A stretch of 64,000 nt of DNA, taken from positions 21,778,001 through 21,842,000 of the forward strand of contig NC_090295.1 in NCBI RefSeq assembly GCF_037392515.1. The letters run 5' to 3'. The stretch's first letter is position 1. The number at the start of each line of letters is the position of its first letter. Shown in pieces: positions 50,201 to 62,200 of the stretch. The translations under genes and the position numbers were made by a program. Source of the DNA: Haliotis asinina. Lineage: Eukaryota > Mollusca > Gastropoda > Lepetellida > Haliotidae. Under the pieces are notes generated by a model. It saw only the letters and a list, made by a program, of their open reading frames with translations, searched no databases and was not told the origin of the DNA.

Positions 50201-53200
50201 TCTGTTTGTTGTTTAGCTGAAGAAGATGAAGAATGAAATGGATAAGGGGTTGATGCAGCAGCAGCAGCTCCAGCTGAAGAACAAGAACCTGCGAGCTGAG
50301 GTGGAGGATCTGGAACAACAGCTGGATGAGGCAGAGGTAAGAGAGGGAGGGTGAAGTAACAGCTGAATGAGGATGGGGTGAGAAGGGAAGGGTAAAGTGG
50401 CAGTTTGACAAGGTAGAGATAGACAGGGAGGGTGAAGTAACAGCTAAATGAGGATGGGCTGAGAAGGGAAGGGTAAAGTGGCAGTTTGACAAGGTAGATA
50501 TAGACAGGGAGGGTGAAGTAAAAGCTGAAAGAGGCAATTGCAAGACACTGAGGGTGAAGTACTAGTTTATCATGAAGCTGAGGCAAGGCAGGGAGGATGA
50601 AGCAACAGCTGGATGAAAATGAGGTGAGACAGAGTGAGGTCTCAACTGGATTGTTGGCCAGAGGTAAGACAGGGAGGAAGACATAACATCTGGAGGAGGC
50701 AGTGGTACTATTATCACAGGGAGGAGGATGTAAGAGCTTCTTGAAGCTGACATAGGACAGGGAGGGTAAAATTCCAAATTCAAATTAAATATTTACTATT
50801 GTGTTTGCACAAAACACTTCAGTCAGCAAACTCCGATTCATCGCTAATGACCATGAGGGACAAAATGACATACGGTTGTATTTATAGAAAGGAAATTTCA
50901 GGTTTCCTTAGTAAACTGTCTAATGGAGTGATTGATCCATTACTTAAAACATGTTAAACAACCTAGTGATGTAGAGCTCTGGTTTTGAAGTGTTTCTGTT
51001 TATTCCTAGTCAAGTGTTGAGAAGCTCTCAGCCAACAACGAGGAACTGTCAACGAAGTTTTCAGCTTTACAAGAGGAGGTGAAAGTACTGAGAACAGAGT
51101 CTCAGAAGGCCTCCACACTCCAAGATGTTGTGGACATTCTTAAGAATGACAAACAGACAATCACAGACCAGATGGCAACCTTGAAGAAAGACCTTGCTGA
51201 AGCTCAGGCTGAAAGGGAGGATTTATCCAAACAAAATACATTGCTGGAAAAGAAGGAAGACGAACTGACCAATCACATAGACTCTCTTAAACAGACAATA
51301 GAATTAGCCAATGAGGAGAGAGTAAAGATGTGTAGGGACAAGGATGATCTTCTTGCCTCCAGGGAAGAACAGGAGGGTCAACTGAGGTCACTCCATAAGG
51401 AGCTGGAAGAACTGAAGGTTGATAAGAGTTCTCTGAGCGAGAATACAGAGTCTATGACAAAGGAGAACAAAGAACTGACCAATCAGATAGCCCAGCTTCA
51501 GGAGGAGATTAAGAAAAGTCAGCTCACACATAGTCAAGAACTTGCCAAACAAGAGGTGTGTTTTTAGACTTTTAGAAAAATATACTGAGTGGGTTCAATT
51601 TTACTAGTATTTCTTGAGGTGATGTTAAATTAGGTTTGATATCATGCAGCAGAAGTACAGTGTAATTCACTACATCCACTACATTCATCCACTACAAAGG
51701 CATTCAGGATTATTTGGCAGGATAACGATATGCTTGCATGAATTTTTTGTGTGTGTCTGCTTGCTCCAGTACCTTTGCTGGTTCACTGGGATACCATACG
51801 GCATGGATATCCGGAACCAAGACATTTTCATTAAGGTGCACGGGATGGTGGGGTAGCCTTGTGGTTAATTAGCTTATCATACTGAAGACCAGGGTTCGAT
51901 TGCCCACATGGGTTCAATATATGAAGCCCAGTTCGGGTGTCCCCATGTTGCTGGAATACCGTTAAAAGTGGCGTAAAACTAAACTCACCCACTCACTTAC
52001 TCCCTCCCTTACTCTCTTAGCATATTGGGGCAACACGATCGAAAATGATTATTACGAAAGTTGTCTCATCCATTCAATCCATCCAATGTACCAACTTCAA
52101 AATGCCACAAAGACTTCATTGCAGAATTTTAAATATGTTTACCAGATTATTTCGTCTCACATGCGAGATCAAAACCAGAAATTGACTAGTCAATTGTCAG
52201 AGGTCCAGGCAGAACTCAACGAGACCAGAGTCAATGAAAACACACTTCTACAAACACAGGTTGGTCCTTGTCGTCATCATCATGCAGGGATCGATCACAC
52301 CAGTTTGATTGTTTCTCCATGTCCTGACTCATGCTTATTGCTTACCTTTCTCTTTTTGATGGTTTATTGTAAAATTTGATTCCCTTTCAATTCCCTGAAG
52401 CAATCAGAATATCACTCACCATAAGTTGCCTCCCTTCCCCCACCAAAACGGTCCCATGTGACCTGAGCCTAGCACTCATAATGATTTGCCAACCAAAATG
52501 TTTTCACTATCTGACAAGTTGTGCTGTGTTAAGAAAACATTGAACTGTTTTCCATGATTACTGATGAGGACCGATTGATTTGGAAGAAACTGATAATGAA
52601 CAATGATGATAAACTCATTGTGTGTCTTTCTTTCTTTCAGAAGTCACTTATGAGTTCAAATGATGAGCTGGAAAAGAAGTAAGTGCATAAGGTCTTTCTG
52701 ATATTTTTGTCCTGGACTGAATAAACTTTACCTAGAGGTTACCTGTATTGTGAGTGTGGGAGTGAGTGAGTGAGTGAGTTTGCTATATTGCAGTGGTCTG
52801 TAAATAATAGAGTCTGGACCAGGTAATCAAGTGATCAACAGCATGAGCATCTATCTCTGCAGTTTGGGTACAATGATATGTGTGAACCCAGTCAGCAAGC
52901 CTGACTAGCTGATCCCGTTAGTCTCTCTTTTAATAAGTATGGGTTACTGAAGATCAATTCTAATGCCATGATATTTCAGTAAGTACAGTCAACCCGTGAA
53001 TGTCCAGGGTAGAATAGGCCTTTAGCAACCCATGCTTGCTTTATATTTTTTCATAAAAGGCGCCCCAGCTTGTCATAACAGGTGACTAATGGGATTGACA
53101 CATGTCATCGGTTCCCAATTGCGTAGATTGATGCTCATGCTGTTGATCACTGGATTATCTGGTCCAGCCTCGATTATTCACAGACCACCACCATATAGCT

Positions 53201-56200
53201 GGAATGTTGCTGAGTGTGACATAAAACTAAACTCACTCACTCAATAAGTACAGTCAAGACTCATTAATCAGACATCATCTGTTGCACCGCAAATTGTTGG
53301 ATTAACGAGGATGTCAGACCAAATAATTGAGACTAAATTATGTTTATTCAATTTGTTACCAACAAAAGCGTCGGATAAAGCTGTTTGTCTGAAACGGAGT
53401 TTGGATTAACGAGACTTGCGGGTTTGTTGCAAAAATGCCGCATAACGATAGTCACTCATTCCATGTACTTAAGGTATAAGCTGGAGATGGATGACATCAC
53501 CGCCAAGTTGCAGATGACTCTGTCGGAGCTGACTAAGACACGGACCAACCTTGAACGTGAACATTTAGAGAAAACTTCACTCTCCGACCAACTGTCTTCG
53601 TCGGAGATCCGAATCCAGGAACTGACCCAGCTCAGGGCATCACTTGAACAGGAACGAAAATCAAAATCAGATTTAGAGGCGAAAGTTCAGGAAACTGAGA
53701 TGAAGTTAGCAGAACGGACAATGGTTGCGGATGGGTTTGAGGATGAGCGTAAGCAGAGGATTGAGTTAGAACAGAAGGTGTTTGATTATGGCAATTTGGA
53801 GGTCGAACTGACGACAGCCAGAGAGAGACTAGAGCAGGAGAGACGGATGAGGAACGACCTTGAGGCCAAGGTCCTGGATTTGGAGCAGATTCTGGATGAC
53901 CTGCGGATGGACAATGAGAATTTGCAGCACACAATGGGCAACAAGGTGGGTTCCTGGTAGTATCTTTAAACTTACAGTAAACCATGGGCATTAGATAGGT
54001 ACCTGGTGGTGTCTTCAAATTGTAGTTCACCATGGGCAACAGGGTGGGCACCTGCAGGTATCTTCAAACTCGTAGCTCACCATGGGCAACAAGGTGGGTT
54101 CCTGGTAGTATCTTTAAACTTACAGTAAACCATGGGCATTAGATAGGTACCTGGTGGTGTCTTCAAATTGTAGTTCACCATGGGCAACAGGGTGGGCACC
54201 TGCAGGTATCTTCAAACTCGTAGCTCACCATGGGCAACAAGGTGGGTTCCTGGTAGTATCTTTAAACTTACAGTAAACCATGGGCATTAGATAGGTACCT
54301 GGTGGTGTCTTCAAATTGTAGTTCACCATGGGCAACAGGGTGGGCACCTGCAGGTATCTTCAAACTCGTAGCTCACCATGGGCAACAGGGTGGGTACCTG
54401 GTAGTATGGTCATATCTGCAGCACTTCATGAATTATGTTAGCCTGTGTGAGCCCTTTAACACTTTTCCTTCAAAAATGTTCCATAAAAACATCTATATCT
54501 TAAACGCTTTCTTCAAGTCACATGGCCATTATGTTGTCAGGTGAAGTCCTTAGAGAACCGTGTCAGAGCACTGCAGGACGACCTCTTCACAGCACAAGAT
54601 GAGCTGCAGATAGCACAGGAGAAGTATGAACAGGTAGGACGCCTGAAACTCTGGTTGCCATAGAAATAGACAAGCTTAGTTATTCCATAGCTGTTTTGAT
54701 TATGACTGTGTAAGTAGAGGCTATGTTTACATAACCAGTACATGTGAATTGTTAAGAACAGACAAATGAACAAATCAACATTTTGCAGGCAGCAGCAGAG
54801 TTGGAGGCATCAAAGGTGGAGTCGAAGATCCAGCAAGAGACACTGTCCCAGCTGCAAAAGATGTCTTCGGCGCCAGCGCCACCAAACCAGATCAACACCA
54901 ATGGCCACAACCAGCCCAAGTCACAGGACCTTGTGGATGGTGACAACCGTACCAATGATAGTTCCAAAGATGTTTCTGTGAGTGTATCCATTTTTTGTGG
55001 AACAGTGAGGCTGAAATGGATAACCACCAAGTTTGCCCCAACAACTGTGCTATATATCTTCATTTCCAAAATTCCTGAAGGATAAACTTATGAAACTTCC
55101 TGCTTTGTGACTATAACCAAATTGTCTTCTAAAATATACATGTCTTTTCATGGTTTATTTTTGGGTTTGAATTGCAGTCCATCTGTTTCAACTGAGGTCT
55201 TTCCTGTAGTGTCTTTGAGAGTCAAATACAAAAGATTGTAAAGACTTTTGTGATCCACTGAAAATGTCAAATTCTATAGTCACAAAATCTTAAGGATGTT
55301 GGTGTGAGATGGTGTGTCTTCTTTACACATATAAGCTCATTAGACTTCAGGCATGACTAAATATATCAGTGTGGCTAGGATGAGTTGAACATACCTGTCT
55401 GGCCTTGTTAGGAGATCATGATTAAAAAATGTTGAACCCAGCCGTTTACATTTCTTCAGGAACTTGAGACAAGCCTGGAACTCTCCAACGCCAAGCTGCA
55501 GGAGACGTTTGGTGCACTGCAGACGTCCTCCAACAAGGTGAGTCAGCTGCAGCAAGAACTCAGGGCATCCAATGAGACGCTGCAGCAGCTGGAACAAGAC
55601 TTCCATCATGCGGAGAAGTCCCTTGAAAAAACTGAAACCCAACTTGCTGAGGCAAAGAGAGAACTCTCCCAAGTGTTGAGTTCTCGTGATGAAGGAGAGG
55701 TTCGAGTGAAGGAGTTGAAAGAGAAGGTTGAGGCTGTGACTCGTGAACGGGATGGGTGTAAGCGGGAGGTTGAGCTTGCAAAGACAGCCAATCAGTATGG
55801 TGCAGAGGAGAGACAGAAGCATCTTGACAGGATAAAAACTGCAGAGGAAATCTCGCGACAGCTGGAGCTTGATAATAGAGAGATGGCCAAGAAGGTAGGA
55901 CTGTTTATGGGTAAAAAGGTAGTACAGATAAAGTTTTAGAAATCTGACATCTGATAGAGTTAAGAACCTAGGTGGCCTTCATTTAGAAGGGCTTATCCAC
56001 TGTAACATCTTTTGAACATTTGCACAGAGAGGTATCGTCTGAAAGACCTTGTAGGGCACGACAGTATCAGGATGTGGGCACAACGTTCACTTTTCATTTT
56101 CAAAGATGCAAGATTCATTCCCACAAAGAGGTCATTTTTTGTGTAAATTTTGCTGAAATATTGCTGAAAGTGCATGAATCACTCCATTTGTCACAGAATC

Positions 56201-59200
56201 ACTGAAGATTAGCACGAGTCTATAGCATACATTTTCTTTAAACACTTTCAGTAGAAATACAAACAGTAAAGTCTTTGAATTTTAATTTCTAATTCTATTT
56301 GTCTGACAGATGACTTTGCTATTGATTGTTCAGTTTAGGCCATCACATCCAATTTCTATTTCCAATGTTTCCATTTAACCTATTATAATTAAAAAATCAT
56401 GGGAAAATGTAGTGAAACCTTTTTCCTGAAAACTGTTTACCTGTGTCCAAATATTACCACTGAAAATTTTGTTGTTCTCTGTAACAAATGATGTTCACAT
56501 GATGTTAAATGGTGTTTTCAAATTGTGAACAAAGGAACTGAAGTCAGCAAAATTTCCCAAGTCTTGCAATTTTTACTGTTGTTACCACAGATACAGCATG
56601 TGAAATGTTTTCATTTAGCACGTAAGAATTTTAGGAATGATCATTAACATGATTAGGCCAGACCAATTTACATGCATTTGTTTGTTTTTTTATTCTCCTG
56701 GCCCTGTTTATTTAGTCAAGGGTTTATGATCAACCCACACAGTTTTGTGAAAACACCCAAATGAACTCAGACTCACGGTTCCCAAACCCCAACAAACCAG
56801 GTAACCCTTACAGCTTATAACATGACCGTGGTCCAGTGCGCAGCTTATCTCCTACCAGTTACCTATTTCATACAGCAGACCAGCCCAAACACTTTCAAAT
56901 TAAGAGAATGGTTTTAATGATTTGAAATTTGGAATCAAATTTAGATTTTAAAGTGCATAAATATAGAATGGAAGCTTTGCAAACATTGGACATTGAGAAT
57001 ATAGCGAAACTGACTACTTTTGGAATGGCCCTTGCATATCCCTTCCAATTAGGGATGACCAAGCTCAATGGTCTGTGTTTGTGAATAATACACAGAAATT
57101 AGTGACATGATAACCATGAATTTTTGCATGCTAAAATTTTCAACCATTCTGGGATGAAAATCTATTTTACCGCTATTAAATTTGTCTGGCCTTCACATTT
57201 TAAATGAAACTGCAGCTTGATTATCGTTCACTCACCCATTCTGGCATAATTATAAGAGGAATCTGCATGTTTATCACTTCGTTATTCACTGGATGCTGCT
57301 TGTGATATGTTCAGTTGTCTGAGACCATGACAAAGTGTGCCACCCTGAAGGATGAGCTCCACACAGAGAAACAGAGAGGTACAGGTGTGTGGCGAGTTTA
57401 TACTAACCATCTGGCTGAACACAACAAGCATCTAGTCTTTCAGTTTTTTAGCTAAAACATCACTTGCAGCATTCTCTTCCCACAGTGGTTACTTCTCACA
57501 TCTTCCTATGCAACCTCTGTTCCATTACGACCCTTTCATGGTGCGAGTGTTCAAGACTTGTGATTGGGGGCAATCAGATTTACTACATCATTTAGTAGTG
57601 CAATAAGCAACCTTGTTTCAAAAGTGATCGTTCGAAAGATCTTGGTAATTTCCGGATGCATCGTGAAAACTAGAACCTCTTATCGAGCGCGATACTCAAA
57701 TGTTTCTTCTAGACAGAACTCAGTCATGTCATTGTTGTTTCTCCACATTGCTTGCATTTGAACAGAGGTTTGTAGGAAGATATGACAAGTAACCTCTGTG
57801 GGAAGAGAATGCACTTGCAGATGTCAAAAATCATTTGAAATCCATGATACACTGAAATCACTTTAAAGAAAAACTGTTAGATGTTTTTAAACAATGAAAA
57901 GAAGTCAGTTTCTCCTTAGATTCATTTTTATGTACTTTACTTACGATCTACTTAAAGTTGAAATTTTGATGAAATTGTGTTCTCTTTTTTTTTCTCTCTT
58001 TTGTGAAGTTGTGTTTTTTTGCCTCAAACATTCCCTCAAAAACATTGTTCCATGCTTTTTGGTTCAGCACAGATTTTTGCCTAAATCGTTTAAGGAATGA
58101 GCTGATCATTTGTGCATGATGTTCACAATTACTGTTTGAAATGTTTGTTTAAACACTGAATCTTCACAAATTTATGATTTTTATACTGTTTTTTGTGGCC
58201 ATATACAACTGTGGTTTCTGTGAATGAGAATAATCTGTTGTTTGTAAGTTTTGTCAAAAGTCTGTAGAGATATATTCATCATTTATTATCTTATTTATTT
58301 ATTTGACCTTTGTTGGTTTGACAAAAGGTAACAATTATTTATTTATTTATTTGACCTTTGTTGGTTTGACAAAAGGTAACAATTATTTATTTATTTATTT
58401 GACCTTTGTTGGTTTGACAAAAGGTAACAATTATTTATTTATTTATTTGACCTTTGTTGGTTTGACAAAAGGTAACAATTATTTATTTATTTATTTGACC
58501 TTTGTTGGTTTGACAAAAGGTAACAATTATTTATTTATTTATTTGACCTTTGTTGGTTTGACAAAAGGTAACAATTATTTATTTATTTATTTGACCTTTG
58601 TTGGTTTGACAAAAGGTAACAATTATTTATTTATTTATTTGACCTTTGTTGGTTTGACAAAAGGTAACAATTATTTATTTATTTATTTGACCTTTGTTGG
58701 TTTGACAAAAGGTAACAATTATTTATTTATTTATTTGACCTTTGTTGGTTTGACAAAAGGTAACAATTATTTATTTATTTATTTGACCTTTGTTGGTTTG
58801 ACAAAAGGTAACAATTATTTATTTATTTATTTGACCTTTGTTGGTTTGACAAAAGGTAACAATCACTACAGCATTGTCATTCTAATGAAAGTTAAGAGTT
58901 TATGAAAAGTATTTCTGGAAGACATAACCTCGGAGAAAGAAATCATCTCTGTTTTTCATGGCCACACACTGCAGTAGATTTGCTTGTGTTTGGGAGTTTT
59001 TTTAATGGAATGTTAAACATATAGCCACTTGTTGGATGTTTGTTGTGTTTCTTTCCATTCGTTGTTCAGATTTACAGTTGTATTTTGACTCACAGGTCAT
59101 GTGAATTGCTTGTCATAAGTCCATCAAATGGATTGGGTGGTCAGAATGGTGATTTGATTTATTGCATGTCATTGTGCCTTGATGATGTAATGTTGCTGAT

Positions 59201-62200
59201 AATATCGACCACTGGATTATCTGGTGTAGGCTGGATTGTTATACGCCTCCAGGAACACAAACAAATTGTTCATATTGTCTGATCTTGTTGGTTGTGATAT
59301 AATTGTTGTTTGTGTTGTTCGTGTTATCAACCACTGGTTTGTCTACAGGCTGCAGGCAGAATATTGCAGATGACTGTTTAACACTGTTCCCTTTCTCATG
59401 CTTTAAAAATTGATAGCTGAAAAGATACAGAAAGTACCAATGCCCGTGACCTTGAGAACAGTGTTGAACCAGTGAGACTGAGTGAGTGATTTTAGTTTTA
59501 TGCCACACTCAGTAATATTTCAGCTATATGGTGGCAGTTTGTAAATAGTCGAGTCTGGTCCAGACAGTAATCTGAACAGTTGAGAACTGATGACAACCCA
59601 ACCAAATCAGCAAATCGTTAGTTGCCTCTTACGACAAACATTGGTAGCTGAAGATCAGTTCTAACCTGGACCTTCATGGATATAATACTGAGTATATGAA
59701 GATATTCTTCATAGATCAGTAACCCTGTCCTGATGGTGATGTCACTTTGTATGCCTCGCTTGCCTTCAGAGAAACAAGGGGCCAGTGTGGCCCAGTCGGT
59801 TTAGAGAGTATGTCCCTTAGGTGTTCCTTAAGCGCATCAAGGTTTCATACTTTTTCTGTTTTCACCCATCCTGTAGTCAGATAAGTCCATCCTCAATAAT
59901 CCTCTATAACAAAGTATTTGTTTTGAGTAGTAGCCAATCAGCTAAGCTGCCGTTTCAACCGACCTTGCTGTAGCAGCTGTGCAGGTTTGTTCGCATTGCG
60001 ACTCAGATTTGTGGGAAAATCATACAGACAAATTGACAGGTCTGGACCTTTAAACAAGTATATTCTTTCAGAGTACCTCTGCGTCATTTGTGTTGCCACA
60101 TTTAATTAGATAACTTAAGAAGCAAAAGTGAGTTGTGATTGGTATGCTCAACTTTCCAGTGTAGACACTTGGATAAAAAGACAGCCAAGGAATATCATCA
60201 GGCCGTAAATGCATCAAGGGTATACTGGAGATTTATTGTCACATATACCTTAGAAATCATTGCGGATGAGACAAGTCAAGATATGAATGAAAGCTTTGTA
60301 TAACCCAACTCACTTGCACCCTGCAGAGAAGCACAGCCAGAATGTACGATACATCCAACAGCTGGAGGCGGACCTGGATGTAGCTCGGGAGCAGAACAGG
60401 CAGCTCCGGGAGGAGCTCCACACGCACCAGACTCGGGTCTTCAAACTGGAGGCCAACGGGGTTGGACAGTCGGTGAGTCTGACAAGGATGGTCTATACTG
60501 AGGCATCTGATGGTGGAACTGATGCTGGGAATGTTGATGGTTGATTTTGATGCTGTTGTGCTGACTTTTAGTTGATTTATGCTGCTGCTGCTGATGATGA
60601 TGGTGATGATCAGGGGAGGATACACACCTTTTTGAGAAAGGGAGGATGCATAGTCTTGAGAAATGGGAAGGTGCACATTTGATTTTCACGAGAGTTTCAA
60701 TGGTTATTCAATGTTCAGAACAAAAAGAGGGTGTGCAAGAGATCCTTGCACCTGCCCTCTGGATCCACCGATGATAATGACGATGATAATGATGATGTGT
60801 TGAATCGAAAGTATCAGTGATAATACTCATTATAATATGATACTAGTTATATAATCTTATGATCATATTGATGATAATAATCTTAATTCATATTTACAAT
60901 AAAGAGTACAGATACATTGACTGTGAGGGTTGAGTTGATGATGATGATGGTGATGTTGCAGGCGAAGTATGAGAGCACCATCACAAGGAGGGAGATGGAG
61001 CTGAAGGAGGTAAAACTGTACCACAAGAAGGAGTTGGCGACATTAACAGAGAAGTTGGACCTAGCTGCCGCTGAGGCCAAGGACATGAGGAGTCAGCTGA
61101 GGGACCGAGAACAGGTTGGTCACATGACAGGAAGTTGAGGTTAGCTACAGCTAATAAGTATTGAGATTGGTGACACGACTTGGAGTTTGAGGTTGGTCAC
61201 ATGACAGGGAGTTGAGGTTAGCTACAGCTAATAGGTATTGAGATTGGTGACACGACTTGGAGTTTGAGGTTGGTCACATGACAGGGAGTTGAGGTTAGCT
61301 ACAGCTAATAGGTATTGAGATTGGTGACACGACTTGGAGTTCGAGGTTGGTCACATGACAGGGAGTTGAGGATAGCTACAGTTAATAGGTATTGAGGCTG
61401 CTGACTCAACTGGGAGTTTGAGGTGGGAGTTGAGGTTATCTACAGCCAGTGGGTTTTGAGGCTGGTGACACGATGGGGAGGTTGAAGTTGGTCACATTAC
61501 TGCAAGTTGAGGTGGGATGACGAGTCAAGGTTAGCTACAACTAATGTTTATTGAGGTTTGTGGCGTGACAGGGAGTTGAGGTCAGACACGTGACGGGGAG
61601 TTGAGGTCGGACACATGACGGGGAGTTCAGGTTGGTCACATGACATTACAGGGATTTGAGATTGGTCACATGACTAGGAGTTGAGGTCGGACACATGACG
61701 GGGAGTTGAAGTCGGACACGTGACGGGGAGTTGAGGTCGGACACATGACGGGGAGTTCAGGTTGGTCACATGACATTACAGGGATTTGAGATTGGTCACA
61801 TGACTGGGAGTTGAGGTCGGACACATGACGGGGAGTTAAGGTCGGTCACATGACATTACAGGGATTGGAGATTAGTCACATGACTGGGAGTTGAGGCTGG
61901 TCTCATGATGGAGTACAGGTTATCTGAGTTCTTTGTGTTGATTTGCAGATGAACTTGCCCTCAAATAAATAATTATCATGAATTTATAATAGTATGATGG
62001 AATACAAATGCTGTAAATCCTTTGTTGTCAGGAAATATGCAAAAGGTAGAAAATAGTAAGTTTGTCCATGACATTTTTGTAATGGTGCCACCATTCTTGC
62101 AGGAACTCCTGAAGCAGCAGAGCGACACATCCAGGAACAGGTCCACCATTGAGCGCCTGGAGGCCCAACTCGCCACCGAGATCAAACTCAGGACGGACCA

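Noticed and set aside
50125..50586. 153-codon minus-strand frame with repeats (YLYLVKLPLYPSLL)
   Set aside because: Antisense of exon 7 plus its donor-side minisatellite; the periodicity comes from the repeat.
55530..55543. AAG|GTGAGT inside exon 14
   Set aside because: A good donor by sequence, but the frame continues in strong coiled coil to 55,894, so it is more likely a cryptic site.
58303..58905. 200-codon repetitive open frame
   Set aside because: A 48-bp unit (multiple of three) without stops explains it fully; no splice sites or promoter.
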